DNA of 42,503 bases from NCBI GenBank assembly GCA_028291545.1, contig JAQGHR010000154.1, positions 1 through 42,503 on the forward strand, written 5' to 3'. Both the position numbers and the translations under genes were made by a program. Each line of letters starts with the position of its first letter. Within the stretch, counting starts at the first letter, position 1. Below, in pieces: positions 30,726 to 37,449 of this stretch. The notes beneath the pieces are model-generated. The model did not search any database and was not told where the DNA came from. It saw nothing but the letters and a program-made list of their open reading frames with translations. Origin of the DNA: Planctomycetota bacterium (GTDB lineage Bacteria; Planctomycetota; Planctomycetia; Isosphaerales; Isosphaeraceae).

Positions 30726-30899
30726 TCACTTAGGAGCAGCGGCGTCTTTGGCACCGGCTTCGGCCGACTTGGCGCCGGCTTCGGCCGACTTGGCGCCGGC
30801 TTCGGCGGTCTTGGCGTCCTTGACTTCTTCGCCACAACCAACGAGCACGGCGGGGGCGAGCAGGGCGAGGCCGAGGGCCAGGGCAGAGAGGCGCTTCAT
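30726..30899 (-). CDS. Small lipoprotein with heptapeptide repeats, 57 aa
   Basis: A 57-residue lipoprotein. The signal MKRLSALALGLALLAPAVLV leads to lipobox VGCG. The mature peptide is almost only tandem AEAGAKS units (three copies) and ends DAAAPK. At DNA level these are 21-base tandem repeats between about 30745 and 30815, prone to copy-number change. The start at 30899 is preferred over 30926 because it begins the signal peptide. It is a paralogue in plan of the 30308 gene. Confidence 0.8.
   Translation of the reverse strand: MKRLSALALGLALLAPAVLVGCGEEVKDAKTAEAGAKSAEAGAKSAEAGAKDAAAPK
30745..30815. repeat. 21-base tandem repeats in a lipoprotein gene
   Basis: About three copies of a 21-base unit (plus strand GCCGGCTTCGGCCGACTTGG plus one base), encoding the AEAGAKS heptapeptide on the minus strand. 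The unit is a multiple of 3, so gain or loss keeps the frame. Confidence 0.8.
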
Positions 30900-30968
30900 G
30901 GTGTTCTGTCCATCCAAAGGTGTCATCGTCGCAGTCCGTGCGAGCCGACTCCCCGATGGGCCGGCCTC

Positions 30969-30983
30969 GCAAACGCACGACCG
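30969..30983 (-). promoter_or_regulatory. Weak sigma-54-like element of the second lipoprotein gene
   Basis: On the minus strand: CGGTCGTGCGTTTGC. The GG-N10-GC spacing is exact and TTTGC is good, but the -24 box is CGGTCG rather than TGGCAC. It lies 70 bases from the start, the same range as the strong sites. Confidence 0.4.
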
Positions 30984-31106
30984 TTATAGCAGGGCGAATT
31001 CCCTCACGCTAGTCTCTTGGTCTTCGCCCCGAGAGAATTCGGAATTCCGGGCCGAGTATTGCACTGCACGTCGCCGAGAATGCGAATGCATGGCCCGACC
31101 CGGCCA

Positions 31107-31122
31107 TCGGCACATGCCTTGC
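31107..31122 (+). promoter_or_regulatory. Sigma-54 promoter of the 31202 gene
   Basis: TCGGCACATGCCTTGC. GG (31109-31110) and GC (31121-31122) are 10 bases apart, with GGCAC and TTGC intact. It is 80 bases upstream of the start codon. Confidence 0.65.
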
Positions 31123-31201
31123 ACATTCGGAAACCTGATCGGATCTCCCGAGGAGGTCTGAGAAATACGGATCTTTTGTCTACTGAGGGAGGATGACCCC
31201 C

Positions 31202-31579
31202 ATGCCCAACCAGAAACACGGACAGCCCCAGCAGGGTCGACCCCAAGGCGGCGGGCCGCAGGACATTCGCGAGCAAGCTCACCAGGTCGCCGACCGCATC
31301 GGCGAAGGTGCGTCCCGCGTGGGTGAACGGGTCCGCGAGGGCTATGACGCCACCCGCGAGCAACTCAGCCACCGATACCGCCAGGCCGAGGGGATGATCG
31401 CTCGCAATCCGACCCAGTCCGTCCTGGTCGGCTTCGGCGTCGGCTTCGGCCTGGGTGTGCTCCTCACGACCCTGCTCATGCGCCGCGAGGAAGAGAGCTG
31501 GTACGAGCGTTATGTCCCTGATCGGCTCCGCAACATCCACCTACCCGAGTCCCTGTCTCGCCACCTGCCCGGACATTGA
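31202..31579 (+). CDS. DUF883/YqjD-like membrane-tail protein
   Basis: A 125-residue protein. A Gln/Gly/Pro-rich N-terminus is followed by a long amphipathic helix (DIREQAHQVADRIGEGASRV... about 22-60). Then comes a glycine-rich membrane helix preceded by IARNPTQS (about 70-95), as in E. coli YqjD. A 30-residue basic C-terminal tail with LPESLSRHLPGH follows. YqjD-family proteins are membrane-tail-anchored, stationary-phase, ribosome-associated. GGGAGG lies 9 bases upstream of the ATG at 31202, so the ATG at 31193 (directly after it) is not used. Confidence 0.78.
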   Translation: MPNQKHGQPQQGRPQGGGPQDIREQAHQVADRIGEGASRVGERVREGYDATREQLSHRYRQAEGMIARNPTQSVLVGFGVGFGLGVLLTTLLMRREEESWYERYVPDRLRNIHLPESLSRHLPGH

Positions 31580-31606
31580 GGCGGCTCGTCGAGGTTCCTA
31601 CTTCGT

Positions 31607-31642
31607 GGCGGGTTGCGCCGACGCACGCGGCGCACCCCGCCA
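31607..31642. terminator. Inverted repeat between convergent genes
   Basis: GGCGGGTTGCGCC (31607-31619) pairs with GGCGCACCCCGCC (31630-31642) with one mismatch. It sits between the ends of the DUF883-like (+) and DUF2239 (-) genes. No T-tract. Confidence 0.5.
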
Positions 31643-31648
31643 TCGCTT

Positions 31649-32254
31649 CTATGAGAACACGACGGCCGCCAGCCTGGTCGCGTGATCCTTCACGTCGACC
31701 GGCCAGGATTCAATCCGTTCGTGGAAACGCTGCCGATCCCCGGCGAAAAAGGCTCGCGTCGCTTCCTCGAAGCCGGGCAGGTTCCCGGCCATGGTCGACA
31801 TGAACCGGTAAGCCGATTCTTGCGCGCGGCGGAACCGATCTTGGCCCTCGTTTTCGCGTCTGGCCGCTTCCACCAACTTCCGCAACGCGACGGACGCGCC
31901 CCCCGGTTGGCCGCTCAGCCAGTCCCAGTGACGAGGCAAGAGGGTGACTTCACGCGCGACGACCCCCAGTCTTGGGCGCCCAGGACCGCGAGCAGCCGCG
32001 CTCTCGGGACAGGTTGTCTCCTCAGCGACCCTGCCCGCGCCTGTCGCCTCAAGTCGCCCCAGGACATCGTCGGCCGTTCCTCGAAGGTCCAGCTCGATCA
32101 ACTCGCTCGTCTCGTCGTCGAAGATCAAGACGGGCGCTTGGTCGCCCCGGTCGATCGCTTCCTTCGCCTTCAACGCGACGGTTGCCACCCCACCCGCCGC
32201 AATCCGCGTCGTGCCTACAAAGGCCGTACAGCGGGCCTCGTTGTTGTGAACCAT
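31649..32254 (-). CDS. DUF2239 family protein
   Basis: A 201-residue protein. It matches DUF2239 well: a start with FVGTTRIAAGGVATVALKAK, VLIFDDETSELIELDLRG, then GRPRLGVVAREVTLLPRHWD and WLSGQPGGASVALRKLVEAA. The middle segment resembles the DNA-binding-like core of the family, whose function is unknown; members often lie next to stress or resistance genes. Upstream is a striking paired inverted repeat (32290-32335), likely an operator. The stop is 6 bases from the 31607-31642 inverted repeat. Confidence 0.88.
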   Translation of the reverse strand: MVHNNEARCTAFVGTTRIAAGGVATVALKAKEAIDRGDQAPVLIFDDETSELIELDLRGTADDVLGRLEATGAGRVAEETTCPESAAARGPGRPRLGVVAREVTLLPRHWDWLSGQPGGASVALRKLVEAARRENEGQDRFRRAQESAYRFMSTMAGNLPGFEEATRAFFAGDRQRFHERIESWPVDVKDHATRLAAVVFS

Positions 32255-32289
32255 TCCATTCGCCTCCGCCAGGATTGACTCGACGGCAG

Positions 32290-32335
32290 ATTTTATCCGG
32301 GTAAAACTCGGAGGTCAATATTGCCCGGATAAAAT
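32290..32335 (-). promoter_or_regulatory. Paired operator-like inverted repeats before DUF2239
   Basis: ATTTTATCCGGG (32290-32301) and CCCGGATAAAAT (32324-32335) are perfect inverted complements, 22 bases apart. The first box is itself nearly palindromic (TTTTATCCGGGTAAAA). The AT-rich flanks stand out sharply in a GC-rich genome, and the spacing of about two helical turns fits a dimer-of-dimers repressor. Both boxes lie 36-81 bases upstream of the DUF2239 start. Confidence 0.65.
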
Positions 32336-32358
32336 TCGGCCTGCTCGCGAGCGCCTTT

Positions 32359-32649
32359 TCAGCTTCCCATGGGCGGGGGAGGCAGCATCACCCTTGGCGC
32401 TTGCGGGACATAGTACGGGCTGGCGGGATACCAGGGGGTCGTAGAGGAAGGCGCGGGCACGTAATGGACGGGCGCGTGGTAGACGGGCGGGTTGTAGAGA
32501 GGATAGGTGGTGAAATACGAGCCGTTGTAAGTCACGTACTTGGCGTGATGTCCATAACTCGTCTTGTGGCCACCGGCCTGGACAGGTTGGGCCACGACCA
32601 AAGCTCCAAATGCTCCGGCCAGGGCTGTCAGGGCGATTCGACGTCGCAT
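32359..32649 (-). CDS. Small secreted Tyr/Pro/His-rich protein
   Basis: A 96-residue exported protein. The signal peptide is MRRRIALTALAGAFGALVVA ending PVQAG. The mature part is Tyr-, Pro- and His-rich (YNPPVYHAPVHYVPAPS) and ends PPPPMGS. No domain is recognised; such low-complexity peptides occur in surface or spore-coat-like layers. AAGGAG lies 7 bases upstream of the ATG at 32649. A sigma-54-like element of moderate quality lies 59 bases upstream. Confidence 0.75.
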   Translation of the reverse strand: MRRRIALTALAGAFGALVVAQPVQAGGHKTSYGHHAKYVTYNGSYFTTYPLYNPPVYHAPVHYVPAPSSTTPWYPASPYYVPQAPRVMLPPPPMGS

Positions 32650-33124
32650 GGGTGTCTCCTTAAAAATAGGCCGCAGACAAATCGGGCCTCCGGCGCTGCT
32701 GGCGCAGGCAAACGATGCGCCTTGGGGCCAGGCCGATGCGTTGGAGGATCGCGCCATTCGACGGATTCCGCGATGAAACTCCGGAGGAGTCGCGATGATC
32801 GTCTCGGTGACCTTGGTCTCTGCTCCGATTTCGGCGGCCAGTCACGCCGGCCGAGGAGTTTCGATTCCTCTCGGGGGATTTTTTATTCCCCGGCGAGCGA
32901 GGCCGGAGCGCCCGGAAGGATCAGGCGGTCCGGGATCGGCCCGCCGCGACCAGAGGACGCAACCGCCCCGGTCCCCTCTGCGAGCCGCGAACCGTGAATC
33001 GTGGGACGTTGACCCGTTGACTTCGGTGGGCCGGGAACCGAAGGTGCGGTAAGCGTAACGAGGGGAGCCGAGGGGGAGGACGCGTGGCCCTTCCGGCACG
33101 AGGATTCGAGGGAGGCGAGGCGAC
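32650..33124. other. Intergenic region, mostly empty
   Basis: About 475 bases between divergent genes. It holds the sigma-54-like element at 32708-32723. A plus-strand open frame at 32795-33052 has GGAGGAG in front but encodes Arg/Pro-rich, non-protein-like sequence; I do not call it. No promoter for the 33125 gene is obvious. Confidence 0.5.
32708..32723 (-). promoter_or_regulatory. Moderate sigma-54-like element of the 32359 gene
   Basis: On the minus strand: AAGGCGCATCGTTTGC. The spacing GG-N10-GC is exact; the -12 TTTGC is good and the -24 GGCGC differs from GGCAC at one base. Confidence 0.45.
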
Positions 33125-34645
33125 GTGATTCGAAGCTGGCGTTTCTGGGTGCTGTTCGTGCTTCTGGTCGGCCCGGTCGTGGCCTACGTGGGCTTTGGCG
33201 CCCTCTGGTTGACGCGAAAGGGCTGGATCTTTTACGCGTTCTCGATCTGGGTCACGGCGGGCGTCATCTTCGGTTACCTGCTGGTCCGCTGGACCAAGGG
33301 GCGCGAGGCCGTGCTCCCGCCGATCGACTGGGACTCCCCGCGCACCTTCACGCCGCTCGACCGGCACGCCTGGACCCTCGTGGAAGCCGAGGCCGAGCTG
33401 GGCGACGGCCTGGCGATGGACGCGCTCTCGGAACTGGACACGTACGTGAACACCGGGAAACGCCTCTCCTTGCGGCTCGCGGCCCATTATCACCCGCTCT
33501 CGAACGACGCCATCGAGCACGTGCCGGTCGTCCACATCCTCACCGCGCTGGAGCTGGCGGCCGAGGATCTCTCGAACCTCTGCCGGGAGATCCCCGGCGG
33601 CGACATGGTGACGCCGGCGCACTGGAAGAAGGCCGTGCAGGCGGCCGGCTTCTTCTCCAAGGCCAACGAGATATACGGCTACTTATTGCCCCTGTTCCAG
33701 CCGGCCACCGGTCTGGTGCGCCTGGGGACGCAGAAGCTGATGGTCCAGCCGGCGTGGAAGAACATGCAGCAGAATGTGTTGCGATGGTTCTACCGCGCCT
33801 ATGTCAACCGCCTGGGCATCCACCTGATCGAGCTGTACAGCGGCCGTCTGGCGATCGGGGCCGAGCACTACCGCAAGCTCACGCGCAAGCGAGGCGTGCA
33901 TGCGACGACCGACATCAGCCCGCCGACCCTGGATATCGCCGTCGTCGGCGCCCGGGGTTCGGGCCGTTCCTCGCTGATCGCGGCCCTCGACCGCGCCCGC
34001 CACAAGGATCTCTCGGCCGTCCGGGGCCGGCTGGAGGCCGACGGTTTCGATGAATCGCTGGCCGATCTGCTGATGACCGCCGAGTGGGTCAAGGCCCCCG
34101 ACTACACGATCCACCCCGACGCCGAGACCGCCCGCGACCGGGCGACCCGCCGGGACGTCCTCAAGCATGTCGTCCGCGCCGACCTCGTCCTGATGACGAT
34201 CGACGCCCGCCGCGAAAATCTGGGTCCGGACCTGAAATTCCTGGAGGACTGGTCCGCCTACTTCGCCAAGAATTCCAGCTCCGAGGCCCCTCCGCTGGTG
34301 GTCGTCTTGACCGAGGCCGACCGGCTCGTCGAGCCCGGCTCGAACGGTCACAACATGGATTCGCTGGTCCGCGCCAAGGTCGAGGCCGTCCGCAAGCGGA
34401 TGCCCGCGAGCGTCGTGGAGGTCATCCCCGTCGGTCTCGGCACCGACCCGCCCACCGGGATCTCCGACCGCCTCTTGCTGACGCTGGCCCCGCTGCTGGA
34501 ACGCTCCGAGAAGATCGCCGTGATTCGCCACATGCAAGACTACACCGCCCGCTCCAAGGCGCGGCGGTTGTTCGGCCAGATCGGGACCCAGGGCAAGCGT
34601 CTGTTCCAGAGCATCCGATCGGTCCGAAAGACTCCCCCGAGTTGA
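33125..34645 (+). CDS. Membrane protein with a degenerate P-loop GTPase domain
   Basis: A 506-residue protein. Two N-terminal membrane helices (about 5-30 and 33-55) precede a helical middle (about 75-255). A Ras-like GTPase domain starts near 268. The P-loop reads VGARGSGRSSL: R281 replaces the invariant lysine of GxxxxGKS. The G4 position reads LTEAD (396-399) rather than NKxD/TKxD. DUF697- or YcjX-like planctomycete membrane GTPases have similar plans. The altered motifs suggest weak, altered or absent nucleotide hydrolysis. It directly precedes the sigma-54 controlled 34801 cluster. Confidence 0.65.
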   Translation: MIRSWRFWVLFVLLVGPVVAYVGFGALWLTRKGWIFYAFSIWVTAGVIFGYLLVRWTKGREAVLPPIDWDSPRTFTPLDRHAWTLVEAEAELGDGLAMDALSELDTYVNTGKRLSLRLAAHYHPLSNDAIEHVPVVHILTALELAAEDLSNLCREIPGGDMVTPAHWKKAVQAAGFFSKANEIYGYLLPLFQPATGLVRLGTQKLMVQPAWKNMQQNVLRWFYRAYVNRLGIHLIELYSGRLAIGAEHYRKLTRKRGVHATTDISPPTLDIAVVGARGSGRSSLIAALDRARHKDLSAVRGRLEADGFDESLADLLMTAEWVKAPDYTIHPDAETARDRATRRDVLKHVVRADLVLMTIDARRENLGPDLKFLEDWSAYFAKNSSSEAPPLVVVLTEADRLVEPGSNGHNMDSLVRAKVEAVRKRMPASVVEVIPVGLGTDPPTGISDRLLLTLAPLLERSEKIAVIRHMQDYTARSKARRLFGQIGTQGKRLFQSIRSVRKTPPS

Positions 34646-34731
34646 GATAGCCCCGAACCGGTGTCCCTGGACTCGCACTTCGCCGCGCATGCGCAATCTC
34701 GATCCCATTTATTGCACCGGGTCGCGCAATT

Positions 34732-34747
34732 TTGGCACGTCGGTTGC
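34732..34747 (+). promoter_or_regulatory. Sigma-54 promoter of the 34801-36075 cluster
   Basis: TTGGCACGTCGGTTGC, followed by T. GG (34734-34735) and GC (34746-34747) are 10 bases apart. TGGCACG-N4-TTGCT is the textbook -24/-12 consensus, the best match in the window. The GTG start of the first gene is 54 bases downstream. Confidence 0.8.
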
Positions 34748-34800
34748 TCTGGTTCGAGCCCGACGTGCATGGCCGAGACCCGCTCGACGGGAGAGCAGAC

Positions 34801-35319
34801 GTGGCAACCGCGACGACCGAACAGAACGACGTGGAGAAGATTCGCCGGGAGATGGCCCAGATCCGGCAGCGACTCCACCAGGACATGCAGGGCATGGTCG
34901 CCGGTGCCGAGGCGGCGTCGGACTGGAAGCATTATGTCCGGCAATACCCGTGGGCCGCGCTCGCCGTGACACTCGTCGGCGGCTTCCTGCTCGTGCCTCG
35001 CAAGCGACGCTCGGTCTCGAAGACCGCCGAGAAGGCGGCCGAGGCCGCGGTCGCGAAGATCAGCGGTGTCATCGAGAACGGTCAAGCCGCAGCCCAGGCG
35101 ACGGAAACCAAGGCCAAGGAGAAGAAGAGCGGCCTGCTGGGTGGTGCGTTCGGACTGCTCAGCCCGTTCCTCATCCGCGCAGCGCAAGGGTACGCCTTGA
35201 GCTATGTTGAGAACTGGATTGCCCAGCAGCAGGCCACCGCCGCCAATGCGGGTCCGTCCGAAGAGACACAGCCGGGTGCCGATCGATCTCCGGGAGCCAG
35301 GCAGCAGTGGGGTGCTTGA
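34801..35319 (+). CDS. DUF3618/YqjD-like membrane protein
   Basis: A 172-residue protein. The N-terminal 45 residues form a charged helix (DVEKIRREMAQIRQRLHQDM), then VRQYPWAALAVTLVGGFLLV is a membrane helix followed by PRKRR. A Lys/Glu/Ala-rich linker leads to a second hydrophobic helix pair (GLLGGAFGLLSPFLIRAAQG). The layout matches DUF3618 and YqjD proteins. The GTG at 34801 is chosen because GGGAGA lies 6 bases upstream; the frame is open to 34732 but includes the promoter. First gene of a three-gene sigma-54 unit. Confidence 0.7.
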   Translation: MATATTEQNDVEKIRREMAQIRQRLHQDMQGMVAGAEAASDWKHYVRQYPWAALAVTLVGGFLLVPRKRRSVSKTAEKAAEAAVAKISGVIENGQAAAQATETKAKEKKSGLLGGAFGLLSPFLIRAAQGYALSYVENWIAQQQATAANAGPSEETQPGADRSPGARQQWGA

Positions 35320-35398
35320 GACGGATTGATCCCGAGATCCTTTGCCAATCCGCAGCGCGATTGTGCTCTCAGCCCGATTTCCCGAGGAGACCCACGCG

Positions 35399-35611
35399 AT
35401 GATCGACCGCATGAGCGAGATGGAAGCCGGATTCGGCTCGACGGCCGATGCGGCAAAAGAAAGGGCCCTGGACCTGGCGGCGGCCGCGCGCGAGCGCTTC
35501 GCCCTGGGCAGCGAGGCGATCAAGAGTTACACGCTCGAACAACCCGCGCGGGCGTTGGGCCTCGCGCTTGGCATGGGAGTGCTCCTCGGATGGTTGATCA
35601 AGCGACGGTGA
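35399..35611 (+). CDS. Short YqjD/ElaB-like protein
   Basis: A 70-residue protein with an amphipathic helix (about 5-45, EMEAGFGSTADAAKERALDLAA) and a glycine-rich membrane tail GLALGMGVLLGWLIKRR. The ...TLEQPARAL junction is equivalent to the RxxP(W/T) junction of YqjD proteins. GAGGAGA precedes the ATG at 35399. The 3' end overlaps the next gene. E. coli has the same order, yqjD then yqjE. Confidence 0.72.
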   Translation: MIDRMSEMEAGFGSTADAAKERALDLAAAARERFALGSEAIKSYTLEQPARALGLALGMGVLLGWLIKRR

Positions 35612-36075
35612 ACTCCAGCGCCAACCGCGGCGCTTCGGTGCCCGCGAACGCCCCGCTGACCGCCGGGGTGTTCGGCAACCTCGCCGAGCTGGGCTCGGAT
35701 ATCGCCAACCTCGCCGAGCTTCAGGTCAAGCTCACGGCCGTCGATCTCCAGACCAGCCTCCGCCGCGCGGTGGTCCCGGCGACGATGCTCGCCACGGGCC
35801 TGGTCGTGCTCCTCGCGGCGCTGCCGATTGCCCTGATCGGAGCCTCCGAGCTGCTGGCCGACGTCCTGGTCCTCGCGCACCGCGGCTGGGCCTATGTGAT
35901 CGTCGCGGGGATCGCCCTCGTCCTGACCATCGTCCTCGCCTTGATCAGCCTGCCCCGGCTCAGACGGAGCTTTGACAACCTGGTCAACTCGAAGGAAGAA
36001 CTCGAACGCAACGTGGCCTGGATCAAGACCGTCCTGGCCTACAGCGGCCGACTCCCCTCGCAACGTCGCCGCTGA
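35590..36075 (+). CDS. YqjE-like (phage holin 3_6 family) membrane protein
   Basis: A 161-residue protein. An N-terminal region (about 15-50: FGNLAELGSDIANLAELQVKL) is followed by two membrane helices, about 62-85 and 98-122, and a short coiled C-terminus (NSKEELERNVAWIKTVL). This is the plan of YqjE/DUF1469 proteins (actinobacterial holin-X, phage holin 3_6), not a true lysis holin. I use the ATG at 35590 (22-base overlap with the upstream gene); a GTG at 35608 with a 4-base GTGA overlap is an alternative. Together with the 35399 gene it mirrors the enterobacterial yqjD-yqjE pair. Confidence 0.78.
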   Translation: MVDQATVNSSANRGASVPANAPLTAGVFGNLAELGSDIANLAELQVKLTAVDLQTSLRRAVVPATMLATGLVVLLAALPIALIGASELLADVLVLAHRGWAYVIVAGIALVLTIVLALISLPRLRRSFDNLVNSKEELERNVAWIKTVLAYSGRLPSQRRR

Positions 36076-36095
36076 GCCCGTAGGCTTTTCCGGTC

Positions 36096-36119
36096 CCCTC
36101 TCCCCGCCGGGGGAGAGGG
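36096..36119. terminator. GC-rich hairpin between convergent genes
   Basis: CCCTCTCCCC (36096-36105) and GGGGAGAGGG (36110-36119) form a perfect 10-base stem with a GCCG loop. It lies 21 bases after the YqjE-like gene and before the end of the minus-strand SGNH gene. The sequence is also a common dispersed repeat in high-GC genomes. No T-tract. Confidence 0.6.
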
Positions 36120-36212
36120 CGGACGGATCATTCCCCGCCTCTCGACGTCTCGCTATTTCCAGCTCGCCAGGGGCCGCTTGTACGCCGGCTTCCATGCCGC
36201 GCGTTCGCATTC

Positions 36213-37232
36213 TTACCGGTTGACCAGGTCGGGATGGCGACGGAAGTAGGACGCGAGCTCGTCGCCGAATGCCGTGGAGAAACGAATGGAGGCGGGCTTG
36301 TCCATGTGGATGGTGTCGGGGAAATCGGCGTCGGAGATGCCCGGGACGTGGCTCATGTCAAAAAAGTGACCCCCGCCCGAGTCGATCTCGCGGGAGAGCC
36401 AGGTGCGGAAGGCCAGGCCCTCCGGAGAATCGGCGACGCTGAGCCTATCTGCGCCATTGACAGTGAGCTCGACCACATAGAGCGGAATCCCGCGGCGTCT
36501 CAGCTCGGATCGCAGGTGTTCGAACCAGGGATTCATCGACCAGCCGTCGGCCGTCTTATGGACGAGAAGAAGCTCGCGGCTGGAGCTACGCACGAATTTG
36601 CCGTCCTGCTCCATGTCGGCAATCCGTCCGAACGCGTTGTATCCCTTCTTCTTCCGCTCGCCGTTGATGATCCGTGCGCGGAACTGATCGGAACGATACT
36701 GGAGAATGGAACGGTAACGATACAGCGAGCTGAAGTGTCCGAGGTAGTACTTGAGTTTCAGGTCGAGCCTGGCAAGCGGCCCTCCGGGGTAGAGCCTGTC
36801 GAGGTCGTCGGGGTGGATCAGGGAGTAGAACGTACTGTTGAATCCGACCCATAGGTCAGGGTCGACGGGGAGATCGCGCCGGAGCATTCGATTCATGGCA
36901 AAACCGAGGACGACACCCCGGGTTTTCGGGGCGGCCCGGACGATCTGCCTGGCGGCCAGCGAGTGCCATTCGATCCCGGTGCTGTTGAGGGTCAAGTCCA
37001 CGAGCCTGATCGGCGTGCCGGCCTGTTTGAGCCGTTCTTCCATGACATTGAAGGACAGGGCCGCGACGGTGCGCGAATCGCCCACGAAAAGCAGGCCACC
37101 TTCGTCTCGCGCGAGTGCGGCGTGAATCTTCCGTTCGCTCAGGAAGGATCGCCGGCCGTACCACGCCAGCGCGTGATCGAAGCTCACCAGAAGCGCGGTG
37201 AACACGGCCAGTCGGAGCACGAGAGACTTCAT
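36213..37232 (-). CDS. SGNH/DltD-like protein next to an MBOAT
   Basis: A 339-residue protein with an N-terminal signal-anchor (MKSLVLRLAVFTALLVSFDH). The SGNH block I motif is FVGDSRT (GDSR at 51-54, nucleophile S53). The C-terminal catalytic D306-x-x-H309 lies in FPDTIHMDK. This is the arrangement of DltD, AlgX/AlgJ and other periplasmic partners of MBOAT acyltransferases. It probably receives or transfers acetyl or other acyl groups onto an extracellular glycan. It is the last gene of the MBOAT operon, 25 bases after the small membrane gene. The longer open frame to 37424 is out of register with the upstream gene and is not used. Confidence 0.78.
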   Translation of the reverse strand: MKSLVLRLAVFTALLVSFDHALAWYGRRSFLSERKIHAALARDEGGLLFVGDSRTVAALSFNVMEERLKQAGTPIRLVDLTLNSTGIEWHSLAARQIVRAAPKTRGVVLGFAMNRMLRRDLPVDPDLWVGFNSTFYSLIHPDDLDRLYPGGPLARLDLKLKYYLGHFSSLYRYRSILQYRSDQFRARIINGERKKKGYNAFGRIADMEQDGKFVRSSSRELLLVHKTADGWSMNPWFEHLRSELRRRGIPLYVVELTVNGADRLSVADSPEGLAFRTWLSREIDSGGGHFFDMSHVPGISDADFPDTIHMDKPASIRFSTAFGDELASYFRRHPDLVNR

Positions 37233-37257
37233 CGTCCGGGCTTCCTCTGTTGTCGCG

Positions 37258-37449
37258 TCAGAAGTCGATATATACAAACTTCGAGTTGCCGCCTCCGAAG
37301 GCCAGCACCGCCAGCAGCAGCACCGCCCACCACGTCCCCCACAGCACGTTGATCGCGAACCGAGAGGCCGCGGATTGCGCCTCGGGCCAGGCGCGCGAGC
37401 CGCCGAGCACTTCCATCCCGGCACCGATCCTGGAAAAAATGTCGTTCAT
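37258..37449 (-). CDS. Small membrane protein of the MBOAT operon (DUF5989-like?)
   Basis: A 63-residue protein starting MNDIFSRIGAGMEVLGGSRA. It has one helix, NVLWGTWWAVLLLAVLAFGG, and ends SKFVYIDF. The position, size and the aromatic C-terminal ending resemble the DUF5989 proteins found beside acyltransferases and carbamoyltransferases, but this is a similarity judgement only. Its ATG overlaps the MBOAT stop (ATGA, 37446-37449), so translation is coupled. Probably a membrane subunit of the O-acyl transfer complex. Confidence 0.7.
   Translation of the reverse strand: MNDIFSRIGAGMEVLGGSRAWPEAQSAASRFAINVLWGTWWAVLLLAVLAFGGGNSKFVYIDF

Noticed and set aside
32795..33052. 85-codon frame with GGAGGAG in front of its ATG
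   Set aside because: Only the first 15 residues look protein-like; the remainder is Arg/Pro/Ser-rich and resembles random translation. The Shine-Dalgarno may be chance.
34745..34765. GGTTCGAGCCC-like sequence suggesting a tRNA T-arm
   Set aside because: No acceptor, D-arm or anticodon arm can be folded around it; it lies in the leader of the 34801 gene.
35590..36075. Reading the holin 3_6-type protein as a prophage lysis gene
   Set aside because: No endolysin, portal, capsid or integrase genes are nearby; the context with DUF883/ElaB-like genes fits YqjE instead.
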